DNA of 48,256 nt from an archaeon (GTDB taxonomy: Archaea; Aenigmatarchaeota; Aenigmatarchaeia; QMZP01; JAFGSV01), in contig JANQNF010000024.1 of NCBI GenBank assembly GCA_028279705.1, forward strand, positions 1 through 48,256, written 5' to 3'. A program made the translations under genes and the position numbers. Under the pieces are notes generated by a model. The model saw only the letters and a list, made by a program, of their open reading frames with translations. It was not told where the DNA came from and ran no database searches. Below, piece by piece: positions 17,452 through 26,499 of the stretch (positions are counted from its first letter, which is position 1; the number at the start of each line of letters is the position of its first letter).

Positions 17452-18278
17452 ACATGAAAGAGGTTCTTAAGGGAAAGCTTACCGATGAAGAACTTGAGCG
17501 CGTTCCAAGGGCTTTTGACGTCGTTGGAGACGTCGCGATAATAGAGATACCAGAGGAACTTAAGAGGCACAAAAAGCTCATCGCAGAAGCTCTGGTGAAA
17601 GTGAACAAGCATATCAACACAGTGTGTGACAAGTACGGGGAGCGTTCGGGCGATTACAGGTTAAACGACATTGAGGTGCTCGTCGGGAAGGGTACAGAGA
17701 CGGAGCACAAGGAGCATGGCTGCAGGTTCCGCGTGGACCTGAAAAAGGCATACTTTTCTGTAAGGGAATCCACAGAAAGGCTGCGGATAGGCAAGATGAT
17801 CAAGCCCGGAGAGGACGTTCTTGTGATGTTCAGCGGGGTGTGCCCCTCACCCATAGCTTATGCGAAGATGCAGCCGCAGATAAACAAGGCTTACGGTGTG
17901 GAGCTGAACCCGGACGCGCATAGGTACGCTGAAGAGAACGTGCGCATAAACCGCGTGCAGACGAAGGTTGTCCCTGTCTGTGGGAATGTGAAGGAAGCGT
18001 GTCCGAAGCTTGGTGTTAAGTTCGACAGGATAACCATGCCCCTTCCAAAAGGGGCACACGAATTCCTTGACACTGCATTCGAAGTGGTAAAGAAAGGCGG
18101 GACAATCCATTTCTACTATTACGACAGGGAAGATTCGCTTTACGAAAAGGCACTTGAATATGTCAACGATGCCGCGAAGAAGGCTGGAAGGAAGATAAAG
18201 ATAACCGACAAGAGGAAAGTGCTTCCATACGGTCCCAGGATATGGAAGATCTGCATAGAATTCAAGGTCCTTCAGTGA
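17448..18278 (+). CDS. Trm5/Tyw2-family tRNA methyltransferase
   Basis: 276 residues. The N-terminal part (FDVVGDVAIIEIPEEL, then VNKHINTVCDK) matches the second domain of archaeal Trm5. The Rossmann domain follows with a modified SAM loop (MFSGVCPSPIAYAK), YGVELNPDAHRYAEENV and MPLPKGAHEFLD. Trm5 makes m1G37 in tRNA; Tyw2 relatives transfer the aminocarboxypropyl group for wyosine. MPLP in place of the usual NLP makes the exact product uncertain. It lacks the extra N-terminal D1 domain. An alternative ATG lies at 17454. The last base abuts the convergent beta-helix gene. Confidence 0.82.
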   Translation: MNMKEVLKGKLTDEELERVPRAFDVVGDVAIIEIPEELKRHKKLIAEALVKVNKHINTVCDKYGERSGDYRLNDIEVLVGKGTETEHKEHGCRFRVDLKKAYFSVRESTERLRIGKMIKPGEDVLVMFSGVCPSPIAYAKMQPQINKAYGVELNPDAHRYAEENVRINRVQTKVVPVCGNVKEACPKLGVKFDRITMPLPKGAHEFLDTAFEVVKKGGTIHFYYYDREDSLYEKALEYVNDAAKKAGRKIKITDKRKVLPYGPRIWKICIEFKVLQ

Positions 18279-21266
18279 CTAATTTTTCTTCACGATGAGT
18301 GCCACGAATGCTGACAGAACTATGACGACGATTGCAGTTGTCCCTATGAGCACCCCTGCACTTTCTGCATCAATTAAATTTCCAGTGGTAGCTGCTACTG
18401 CACCAGAGACACTTTCAGTTTCGGCCCCTTCCCGTGCTACCGTCGGGGCTCGCTCTTCAGGTTCCGGCTCCTCTTCGACTTCCGGTGCAGCGTATTCGCA
18501 GGACTGGGTCTCTCCACTGCCTTCGTATTCCAGGCCGCATGAATTGGTATCGAACCATGAAGTGCAAGACTGCTTCCCGTCCTCAAGGCATTCTTCCCAA
18601 TCAGCACACGTCCAGTCAGGTTCACACACCTCCTCCACGATTGTCTGACTGCCGTATCCGGGATCAGGATCATCTGTGGGTCGCTGGTTCACGGAACCGA
18701 AGACGTCCCAAATGGAGAAGTGGTCGGTTATCGCCCACACGTAGTTCTGGACAGTGTCGACCCCTCCCACAAGATCATCGTATATCACCCACTCATCGAG
18801 TGTATCGTTGTAAAAGTAAAGCCTCAACGACGCCTCATTGACGTTCTTGGCACTGACCTCGGAATCCGTATAGTACACCTTCAGCACGGTCTCGTTCATC
18901 GCGTCCTCTATCTCCTCGTCGGCTATTATCTCTATGACCTTGCCGAGGCTTGTGACGGAAGAAGCTTCATGAGAAGTGACCGTGCTCACTACTATTTCGG
19001 GCGCTGACACGTGGGAGACTATACTCACGCTTCCGCTCTTGTTCGAATCGAGCTTCAGTTCTATGTCTATCCCTATCGTGTCGTTTTCAATCGTGGCCTC
19101 GCTCGTGTTCGCAATCTCCTCGCTGTAGAAATCATCAGCAGTCTTATCCATACTCTCTCCTGTGAACCATGGCGCGTAGCTTATTTCACCCTTAATTATC
19201 GAGCTGAAGTCCGGGAGGCTGCTTCCCCAGTAGTTACTTACAGCCTCTATCGTCACGGACGTGTCGTTGCTGCTGACTATTCTCACACCGTATTCACCAT
19301 TTCCTCTTATCGTGTTCTTGCGGACCAATATGTCTTCTGTACAGTTGTAGCATTTCGATGTGCTTGGCGGCGGGCATGTCTCGAACGTCGGGTTGCAGAA
19401 GTTTCCGTCGAGGTCCAGCATTATTCCGTCCCACCCATTGTCGTGGATGTGATTTCCGGTTATGTCGTAATTATGATTCACAGGCCCGAAGTATATGGCG
19501 CTCTTCTCGTTACCGTAGATCTCGTTACCTTCTATGGTCAGGTCCTCTGCTGAGAAGCCTTCAAATGTCCTGTCGCTGCTTCCCCTTATTATGATTATAC
19601 CGTGACCGTACTTGAGGTTTGTTTCCTCACCGGAAAGGCCTCTGTTACCATAGATTTTATTGTTCCTTATCACAAGTCCCGAATAACCACCGGCTGTTTC
19701 TATACCGGTCCTGTGTGAACCGTAAATCTCATTGTCCTCTATCACGGTCCCTTCCATCGGGCTCGGTCCTTCGGTCCCGTAAGAATGATACGATGCCCAG
19801 ATGAAGACGTTGTTCCCGTTGCCCTCTGCACCGAAGATCTTGTTACCGGAAATAAGACTGTTTATCAGACCCTGAGATTCGTTGTAAGGGTTGACGTCCA
19901 AGTAGAGATTCATCCTCCCCTTGGTCCCGTCCTGGCCGTCTGCGTCGGTGTTCGCCCCTATCACGTTGTTCCTTATGTTGAGATTCTCCATAGTCTTGTC
20001 ATCGACCTTCACCGTGATCAGCATCCTGCTTCCTGCTGCGCTCCTTTCAAGTGCCTGCACGACGAGTCCTTCTATGCTGACGTCGTCAGCGTCGTCCACC
20101 GTGATGACGTCAGAATCCTCGCTGCCCCCGGGAGGCTGCAGTATCGTCTCGACGGAATCGTCCCATGTGTAATTCCCAGGAACGGGATAGCCGTTCTTGT
20201 TCACATCGTATGTTGCACCTCTCAGTGTAATGGACTTTCCGATCGTTATCAGTTCCTCGTACAAACCAGCATCAACTTTTATCTTGTCGCCGTCGGATGC
20301 GGCGTCTATCGCATCCTGTATCAACATCCCTTCTATCACGTGGTAGTTCTCTTCCAAAACGTCATAAATCAGCATGTCGCTGTAATTGAAAACAGAACCC
20401 ATGAGACCCTGTGCGACTTCCTTGGCACCGTCCACGGTCTCCCTGTAGAACCACTGCATGTATTCATGACCTTCCCTGAACCCGTACGTTATGTAATCGA
20501 ATTTATCCGGAACCTGCACGTTCGTTATCGCAGGGTATGTGGGAGGATCCTTCTCTATCAGGAGCGGTGAGCTTTCCGCAGCGCTGAAAACGCCGCTGAA
20601 CGTTATGTTGCCTGATTCCCTGCCGGAAGACTGGATGCTCACGCCTCCCCATGCATTGTTCTCCGTGGATATGTCGGTGACTGTGATATCGTTTGAATCG
20701 AGCATCATCAGGCCGAAACCTGATACAGTGTTCTTCACACCCACGTTGCTTAACGTCGCACCGTCGATCGTGTTCAGGTCGATTCCCGTCTTCTTCGAGT
20801 TCTCGACCTTGATGTCCTTGAGCTTTATGTTGCTTACGTGCGAGACCTTGAAACCGTAATTATCAGGGGTACCCACAAGCGTCAGGCCGCTTATGGTCGT
20901 ATCATTGCCGAAATTCTTCACAGCATAACCCGTAAGGGAGCTGGCATTCACGATCGTGCTTCCGGCACCGGCCCCCTCAAGTTTCAGCGATTTCCCGCCA
21001 AGGTTCAGTACTTCTGCGAATGAACCGCCAGAGATATGAACGGTTCCACCGGCATCAACAGCGTCTATGCCTTCCTGTATTGTCACGTAGCATGGGGGTG
21101 TCCCGTTACATGCTGCATCGATCCACACTTCCGTGTATCCTGCCGCAGATGAATTAGGCATTATACATATAATTAACGCCAACGCTACCACTGAAGGCAC
21201 AGTGTGCCTTTCCAAGTGACGTGATTCAGTGAAATACCCCACATTATCGCCTCTTTTGCGGAACAC
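18279..21266 (-). CDS. Large secreted beta-helix surface protein with C-terminal anchor
   Basis: 995 residues. A signal peptide lies near residues 24-42 after a basic start. The body contains two long right-handed parallel beta-helix regions: repeated Asn-rich turns such as LRIRNNVIG-like and DLTIEGNEIYGN units, and two ITIGKS- or GGTVHI-type first turns with AIDAASDGDKI. Then come an Ig-like segment, a Cys-rich stretch (CEPDWTCADWEECLEDGKQ), a Glu/Pro-rich stalk and one membrane helix near 970-990 ending in KKN. Such proteins bind or cleave polysaccharides, or form surface structures. No pectinase catalytic set was identified. Expected location: the outer face of the cell membrane. Confidence 0.8.
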   Translation of the reverse strand: MFRKRGDNVGYFTESRHLERHTVPSVVALALIICIMPNSSAAGYTEVWIDAACNGTPPCYVTIQEGIDAVDAGGTVHISGGSFAEVLNLGGKSLKLEGAGAGSTIVNASSLTGYAVKNFGNDTTISGLTLVGTPDNYGFKVSHVSNIKLKDIKVENSKKTGIDLNTIDGATLSNVGVKNTVSGFGLMMLDSNDITVTDISTENNAWGGVSIQSSGRESGNITFSGVFSAAESSPLLIEKDPPTYPAITNVQVPDKFDYITYGFREGHEYMQWFYRETVDGAKEVAQGLMGSVFNYSDMLIYDVLEENYHVIEGMLIQDAIDAASDGDKIKVDAGLYEELITIGKSITLRGATYDVNKNGYPVPGNYTWDDSVETILQPPGGSEDSDVITVDDADDVSIEGLVVQALERSAAGSRMLITVKVDDKTMENLNIRNNVIGANTDADGQDGTKGRMNLYLDVNPYNESQGLINSLISGNKIFGAEGNGNNVFIWASYHSYGTEGPSPMEGTVIEDNEIYGSHRTGIETAGGYSGLVIRNNKIYGNRGLSGEETNLKYGHGIIIIRGSSDRTFEGFSAEDLTIEGNEIYGNEKSAIYFGPVNHNYDITGNHIHDNGWDGIMLDLDGNFCNPTFETCPPPSTSKCYNCTEDILVRKNTIRGNGEYGVRIVSSNDTSVTIEAVSNYWGSSLPDFSSIIKGEISYAPWFTGESMDKTADDFYSEEIANTSEATIENDTIGIDIELKLDSNKSGSVSIVSHVSAPEIVVSTVTSHEASSVTSLGKVIEIIADEEIEDAMNETVLKVYYTDSEVSAKNVNEASLRLYFYNDTLDEWVIYDDLVGGVDTVQNYVWAITDHFSIWDVFGSVNQRPTDDPDPGYGSQTIVEEVCEPDWTCADWEECLEDGKQSCTSWFDTNSCGLEYEGSGETQSCEYAAPEVEEEPEPEERAPTVAREGAETESVSGAVAATTGNLIDAESAGVLIGTTAIVVIVLSAFVALIVKKN

Positions 21267-21368
21267 CTAATGGGTCGTGATATAAACGGTGTATGCCTGT
21301 TTTATAAAGATAATCTCTGCGTTTAAGCCCGATTTCAAGCTTAAAAATCGTTCCAGTCAATCAATAGC

Positions 21369-22655
21369 ATGAAAATCTTCATGGAAACCTACGGCTGCGC
21401 CGCCAATGGCGCAGAATCGGAAATAATGTCAGGACTGCTCGATGCCGCAGGTTTTGACCTCGTGGAAAAACCGGAGGAAAGCGACGTTATTATAATCAAT
21501 ACGTGCTTTGTCAAAACGCAGACCGAGCAGAAGATAAAAGACAGGATAAAGAGGATTCTGGGCACATTTCCCGAAAAGAAGATCGTGGTGGCCGGCTGCA
21601 TGCCCGGTGTGAAAGGTAATGGTATAGAATTCATCGCGCCTGACGCAAGCCTCGTGGACACTCATAATACCACGAGGATCGTGGATGCCGTCAGGAGCAC
21701 CTTCGCGGGAGAGAGGGTGGTATTCACAGGAGATTCTGGTGAGAAAAAGCTGCGGAGGCCAAGGATGAGGGAAAATCCGCACGTGGGAATAACGAAGATA
21801 TCCCATGGATGCAACGGCGAATGCTCTTACTGCTGCGTGAGGCTTGCCAAGGGCCCGCTTCATTGCTATCATCCAGAAGACATAGTCAAAGACGTCGAAG
21901 ATGCAGTCAGGGAAGGCTGTAGCGAGATATGGCTGACCTCGCAGGACAATGCATCGTATGAATATAACGGAGTGAGGCTTCCAGAAATCATTCGGATGGT
22001 TTGCCAGGTTAAGGGGGAGTTCATGGTCAGAGTGGGCATGATGAATCCCGACAGCGTCCTTCCTGTAATGGATGAACTGATAGAGGCGTACGGAAACGAG
22101 AAGATCTATAAGTTCATCCACATACCCGTCCAGTCCGGTTCTGACAGCGTGCTGAAACTCATGAAGAGGAAATACATGGTGAAGGAGTTTTCTGAAATAG
22201 TATCCAAGTTCAGAAAGGAAATACCAGAGATTTTCATATCAACGGACATGATCGTCGGCTTTCCGGGCGAAACAGAACAGGATTTTTCAAAGAGCCTCGA
22301 ACTTGTCAAATGCATGAAACCGGACATGGTGAATGTCTCCAAGTTCGGTGCGAGGCCCGGTACCGAGGCAGCAGACATGGTAATGCTCGATGGTGCAGTG
22401 CTCAAGGAGAGGTCGGAAAAGCTTTCAGATGCAGCGAGGAGGGCTTCGTTTGAGGCCAACAGGAAATGGACAGGCTGGGAGGGGAACGTGACTGTCACCG
22501 AGAGGGGCAGGAAACCCGGCCAGTTCCTTGGAAAGAATTTTGCCTGCAGGCCTGTTGTGATAGAAAGCAAAAAAGATATTCTTGGAAGCGTAGTGCAGAT
22601 TAAAATAGAAGGTGCGGGAACCGCATATCTCAAAGGATCATACCACGGGAATTAG
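21369..22655 (+). CDS. tRNA N6-threonylcarbamoyladenosine methylthiotransferase (e-MtaB type)
   Basis: 428 residues. It adds a methylthio group to t6A37, giving ms2t6A. The order is standard: an N-terminal UPF0004 domain (METYGCAANGAESEIM, IINTCFVK, VVAGCMPG with three Cys for the second cluster), a radical SAM core with C-x3-C-x2-C in HGCNGECSYCCVR, IHIPVQSGSDSVLK, DMIVGFPGET, and a C-terminal TRAM domain ending with YLKGSY. The archaeal and eukaryotic CDKAL1-like subgroup fits. tRNA-Lys(UUU), encoded at 45202-45375, is a typical substrate. The last 18 bases overlap the convergent membrane protein gene. Confidence 0.93.
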   Translation: MKIFMETYGCAANGAESEIMSGLLDAAGFDLVEKPEESDVIIINTCFVKTQTEQKIKDRIKRILGTFPEKKIVVAGCMPGVKGNGIEFIAPDASLVDTHNTTRIVDAVRSTFAGERVVFTGDSGEKKLRRPRMRENPHVGITKISHGCNGECSYCCVRLAKGPLHCYHPEDIVKDVEDAVREGCSEIWLTSQDNASYEYNGVRLPEIIRMVCQVKGEFMVRVGMMNPDSVLPVMDELIEAYGNEKIYKFIHIPVQSGSDSVLKLMKRKYMVKEFSEIVSKFRKEIPEIFISTDMIVGFPGETEQDFSKSLELVKCMKPDMVNVSKFGARPGTEAADMVMLDGAVLKERSEKLSDAARRASFEANRKWTGWEGNVTVTERGRKPGQFLGKNFACRPVVIESKKDILGSVVQIKIEGAGTAYLKGSYHGN

Positions 22656-23066
22656 TGACGCCACTGATACTACCAGCATAGGCACTATGTATATGCTCAC
22701 GAGGTAGCAGATCACTGCCATTACCAGGACGTGTAGGAATGACACGTCCCTGAAGAACAGTTTCATCAGTACTATCCATACCAGCACCGGAAGCAGCATG
22801 ATTACGAGACTTCCGAATGGCAGCATTGCAAGTACGCCGCCGAGTATGGCTACGATCCCAAACAGGTTTATTACAGTTACCACCAATGCCAATATGAATG
22901 CATTAACCGGGTTTGCCTGCTCCGCGAACTTTTTGGCGAAAATCATCACTATGACAAGTATTACTATTCCACTCACGATGGTCGAAATTATTAGATTGGT
23001 TGCGAGCCCTATCGGGTCTGTGAGAGAAAGTTCCAGGATGCTAGTAAGTGACGAAAGGTCAATCAT
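22638..23066 (-). CDS. Integral membrane protein of unknown function
   Basis: 142 residues with four to five hydrophobic helices (about 22-45, 52-75, 78-102 and 108-140) and hardly any polar loops. It lacks a recognisable motif. TATA-like sequence (ATATAAACC on the minus strand) lies near 23087-23095. The gene ends inside the tail of the methylthiotransferase gene on the other strand. Confidence 0.6.
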   Translation of the reverse strand: MIDLSSLTSILELSLTDPIGLATNLIISTIVSGIVILVIVMIFAKKFAEQANPVNAFILALVVTVINLFGIVAILGGVLAMLPFGSLVIMLLPVLVWIVLMKLFFRDVSFLHVLVMAVICYLVSIYIVPMLVVSVASLIPVV

Positions 23067-23144
23067 GATAAAATATTGGACAAATCGGTTTATATATCGT
23101 CACGAGTCCCACTTTATTGCTAACTCTTAAAAAATTTTCCGCAA

Positions 23145-24302
23145 ATGATAATTACAAGCTTAATGTGGGAAGTGTTTGAAGTGAACAGGTTTCAAAGGGC
23201 ACTGGCGCCAATCGTCTTTGCAGGCAGCATGCTGTTTGGCGACCTGAACGCACAGACCCGTGCTGATACAATAACAGTCAATCCACATGTCCAGCTGAAC
23301 GACACCGCGCTCGATTACTATGGCTCTGGTGACGTTAATAATGATAATTCAATACACTGGGACGATCTGGATGAAATGGACTTCCTGATAGGCCAGTGGG
23401 AAAATGATAACTACAGGGCGGATGTGAACGGAAACGGGAGAATAGATTTTATGGACAAGATTCTCCTGAAAAACTACCTGGAAAATCCGTCAGGGTACCT
23501 TCCTGCCCACTGGAACAAGACACTCCGTAATGAAAGAATCGACTGGGCCAATAAGATGGCTGCGATTGACAAGACAGACGAACTACCATATATCACAGAT
23601 TCTTGGATGTGCGGAGATTTCGCAGCGCAGTTTTCATTGAACATGAGAGGCGTGGAAGGGACCCTCCCTCTGCAGAGCAAATATGACCTTACACAGATCG
23701 GCAGATATAACGTTCCCTTTTGTAACGTTTCCCTGATATCATACCCGCACGATTTCTATCACGGGATAGTTGCGGTCCTTGTAGGCAATAATGCTGAAAA
23801 TTACGATGACTGGTACTTCATAGAACCCCAGAATGACGGAAAAAGAGACCCCGCGAGTGAAGAAAGAATGCAAGGCGGCGACATTGATTTTTGGGAAACT
23901 CGTTCCCACGACGGAGAGATCAAGAAATACAGTATTTTCATGAGGTTTGAGGTCGATGATTACAAACCAACGCTGTCCACTAACCCTCACATGTACTTTG
24001 TTACTGTAAACCTGGTCAAAAAGAGAGATACCTCAGGTCTAGGTACAGAGCCTCTTTATCTGACAGCGATTGATTACACGGAGTTGATGGACAATGTAAA
24101 TATTTATCCTAATCCTGCAAAGGACAATTTCACCATAGACGGAGCTGACAATTTCGACCTGAAAATATATTCGATCGGAGGAGAACTAAGGTACGAGCAG
24201 GATAACTACAACGGTGGCCAGGTTTATCCGAATCTTAAACCAGGATTCTACATACTGAAACTGGATGACATTGGTCTAAGCAAGAAATTGATAATACAGT
24301 GA
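23145..24302 (+). CDS. Secreted protein with dockerin-like repeats and a type IX sorting domain
   Basis: 385 residues. A signal peptide covers residues 13-36 and ends LNA before QTRAD. Residues 60-115 contain two Ca-binding repeats of the dockerin kind (GDVNNDNSIHWDDL and ADVNGNGRIDFMD). A middle domain contains one Cys near the start of CGDFAAQFSL and YHGIVAVLV. The last 70 residues (NIYPNPAKDNFTI, LKIYSIGGEL, LKPGFYILKL, KKLIIQ) match the Bacteroidota type IX secretion sorting domain. Archaea have no type IX machinery, so transfer from a Bacteroidota is likely. The start is uncertain: ATG 23163 and GTG 23181 are in frame. The function of the middle domain is unknown. Confidence 0.78.
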   Translation: MIITSLMWEVFEVNRFQRALAPIVFAGSMLFGDLNAQTRADTITVNPHVQLNDTALDYYGSGDVNNDNSIHWDDLDEMDFLIGQWENDNYRADVNGNGRIDFMDKILLKNYLENPSGYLPAHWNKTLRNERIDWANKMAAIDKTDELPYITDSWMCGDFAAQFSLNMRGVEGTLPLQSKYDLTQIGRYNVPFCNVSLISYPHDFYHGIVAVLVGNNAENYDDWYFIEPQNDGKRDPASEERMQGGDIDFWETRSHDGEIKKYSIFMRFEVDDYKPTLSTNPHMYFVTVNLVKKRDTSGLGTEPLYLTAIDYTELMDNVNIYPNPAKDNFTIDGADNFDLKIYSIGGELRYEQDNYNGGQVYPNLKPGFYILKLDDIGLSKKLIIQ

Positions 24303-24303
24303 C

Positions 24304-25416
24304 TCACTTCCGGATTTCTCCCGGCTTGACGGTGTCCCCTGCGGCTATCACCGCGCCTGGTAGTATGGAGGCATTTATGCCGGTCTTTACACCGTCTCCC
24401 ATGAAGCAGCCGAGCTTGCGCCTCCCGGAGTCTACAATCTTTCCACGGACTTTCACCATCACGTTTCCGTCGTCGAACCTCAGGTTCGCGATCTTGGTGC
24501 CTGCGCCGAAGTTGCAGTTCCTGCCTATTACCGAGTCACCGACGTATGAAAGGTGAGGTATCTTCGTACCTTCCATTATTATGGAATTTTTTATCTCGAC
24601 GAAGTTTCCTATTACGGCGCCTTCCCCTATGACACTGTGCGCCCTTACGACGCAGTTTTTCAGTTCCGCGCCTTTCCCGATGAACACGGGCTCTTCTATA
24701 ACGGCTTTCTTGCTTATCCTGGCTTGCGGGTGTATGAAAGACCCAGTCTCATTCATTATGGTCTCGTTTGCCTCGAGAAGCTTCCAAGGATATGCGACCG
24801 GCTCCCAGAACGTGCCTTTGATGCATTTTATTTCATGCTTTGATGCAAGCGACTTGATGGCGTCGGTCACTTCATACTCGCCTCGCGGGCTCTTTTTCAT
24901 CTTTTCTTTGAATATCCTCTCGTCGAGGACGTACATTCCCGTGTTGATGAGGTCTGACACGGGTTTTGCCGATTTCTCGACGATGTCCTTTAGATTGTCA
25001 CCATCGCATACGCATGCGCCGAAGTTCCTGGTGTCACCTTCTATTGTGAGTATGGCAAGGTCGTGCCTTGCACATTTCTCAATGTCACTTCTCTTGTAAA
25101 GGTCGTCTCCCATCATCATTACGAACTTGCCGTTTAGATGATTCTTGGCTTGTGTGAGAGCGTGCCCGGTTCCAAGCTGCTCTTCTTGGGTGACATACGT
25201 TATTTTGGTCCCGTTGAACTCTGATCCAAAATAGTCCTTCACGAGTTCTTTTCTGTAACCGACCACCAGCACTATCTCGTCAACCAGCCCGTCCAGTTTT
25301 TCCATGTTGTGCTGGATGAGAGGTTTTCCTGCTACGGGCAGCATTATTTTTGGGACTGTTTCTGTCAGAGGACGAAGTCTCTCTCCTTTCCCAGCTGCCA
25401 GTATCAGTGCTTTCAT
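24304..25416 (-). CDS. glmU: GlmU-like sugar-1-phosphate nucleotidylyltransferase / acetyltransferase
   Basis: 370 residues. The N-terminal nucleotidyltransferase domain has LILAAGKGERLRPLT, PKIMLPVAGKPL, LGTGHAL and MGDDLY. From about residue 235 a left-handed beta-helix of hexapeptide repeats follows (VIEEPVFIGKGAEL, VIGEGAVIGNF, SVIGRNCNFGAGT). In archaea this pair of domains makes UDP-GlcNAc or a related nucleotide sugar from glucosamine-1-phosphate or glucose-1-phosphate. The nearby glmS gene supports the GlcNAc route. The extended C-terminal arm of bacterial GlmU is absent. The stop is two bases from the end of the type IX gene. Confidence 0.85.
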   Translation of the reverse strand: MKALILAAGKGERLRPLTETVPKIMLPVAGKPLIQHNMEKLDGLVDEIVLVVGYRKELVKDYFGSEFNGTKITYVTQEEQLGTGHALTQAKNHLNGKFVMMMGDDLYKRSDIEKCARHDLAILTIEGDTRNFGACVCDGDNLKDIVEKSAKPVSDLINTGMYVLDERIFKEKMKKSPRGEYEVTDAIKSLASKHEIKCIKGTFWEPVAYPWKLLEANETIMNETGSFIHPQARISKKAVIEEPVFIGKGAELKNCVVRAHSVIGEGAVIGNFVEIKNSIIMEGTKIPHLSYVGDSVIGRNCNFGAGTKIANLRFDDGNVMVKVRGKIVDSGRRKLGCFMGDGVKTGINASILPGAVIAAGDTVKPGEIRK

Positions 25417-25434
25417 GTCAAAACCCGGGGATGT

Positions 25435-26472
25435 CTAGGAATGCTTCCACCAGGGCTTTAAGCCCATTGCCATGTCGGTCTTCTTTATGCTTGTCAGGGG
25501 ATCAGATTCAATCTCAAGCATGGCCCTTATGGCATCGATGTTTTCCGGCACTATGTCGCTTTCCTGGTGTATTGCCTGCATGTAGAAGAGTTCGCTTTTC
25601 CTGACATTTATGCTTTCCTCCCACACAGCTATCTCATTTAGGTCAGATCTTGGCCTTCCAAGATCCCTTGCCCATTCCATGACTTGTGCAGTGGACTTTA
25701 TGCCGTCTCCTGCCTTTACAAGTTCCACCCTCGGTGCCTTTCTGAAAAACTCCTTTATCTCGTCTACTGTCGTACCGTTGTTAAGGGTAGCGTTGACGGT
25801 ATGGACGTGCATCAGCGTCGTTGGTACCTTGAGTGCTACTGTTGTTATGTCGAGGTCTGGCATGACCGTGTTGACGTCAGGTCCGTGATGCGACGGCACG
25901 GATACGGGATCGGGCACTATGGCGTTCACAGGACCCTTCTTTATGTTGCTTGGATCCGGACCCCTCCTTATCATCACAGCGCTCACGTTCTTTATGCCGA
26001 CGCTTTTGTATATTGGAAACAGCGTCCTGCAGAGTCCTGTGGTGTTGCATGACACAACCCTTACAAACTGCTTTCCAAACGAATCCTTGTAGTTTGCAAT
26101 TGAGTTGAACGATACGTCCACTGTATCGGCTTTTTCTCCGCCCTGGAATATGGACTTCTTCTTCATAGGGATGTAGAGAGATTCCTTGTTCTCTATACCT
26201 ATCCCGTCGGGAGCACCGTCGACGATTATTTCCGCCTCCTCTGCAAGCTCCTTTATCGTTCCCTCGACTTTTATTCCGGCTTCCTCGAAAGCCTTCTGAT
26301 TCTCCCTTGTGTTGACGTACACTGGAAAACCCTTCCTCACCGCATGGTGAGCCTCGAAGGTGGGCTTGGTCTTCACCACGCCTACTACCTTCATGTCGTC
26401 CTGCAAGGCGACAGCGTCTGCGACGCGCCTTCCTACAGTGCCGTAACCGTTGATAGCTACCTTGACTACCAT
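25435..26472 (-). CDS. gap2: Type II (archaeal) glyceraldehyde-3-phosphate dehydrogenase
   Basis: 345 residues. Dinucleotide loop [15 protein letters not shown], catalytic [11 protein letters not shown] with Cys near 141, [17 protein letters not shown], and a His-rich stretch with LMHVHTVN are all diagnostic of the archaeal phosphorylating enzyme, which accepts NADP or NAD. It is the second GAPDH in the window. Its genes on either side make amino sugars (GlmS upstream, GlmU-like downstream, all on one strand with short gaps), so this copy may work in gluconeogenesis feeding fructose-6-phosphate to GlmS. That is inference from position. Confidence 0.94.
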   Translation of the reverse strand: MVVKVAINGYGTVGRRVADAVALQDDMKVVGVVKTKPTFEAHHAVRKGFPVYVNTRENQKAFEEAGIKVEGTIKELAEEAEIIVDGAPDGIGIENKESLYIPMKKKSIFQGGEKADTVDVSFNSIANYKDSFGKQFVRVVSCNTTGLCRTLFPIYKSVGIKNVSAVMIRRGPDPSNIKKGPVNAIVPDPVSVPSHHGPDVNTVMPDLDITTVALKVPTTLMHVHTVNATLNNGTTVDEIKEFFRKAPRVELVKAGDGIKSTAQVMEWARDLGRPRSDLNEIAVWEESINVRKSELFYMQAIHQESDIVPENIDAIRAMLEIESDPLTSIKKTDMAMGLKPWWKHS

Positions 26473-26499
26473 TCAATCACCTCTCCTTTTAACATAACA

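Noticed and set aside
23145-24302. Whole region being bacterial contamination because of the type IX tail
   Set aside because: Flanking genes on both sides are archaeal (e-MtaB, GlmU-like, type II GAPDH) with tight packing, so the gene lies in the archaeal chromosome unless the assembly is chimeric.
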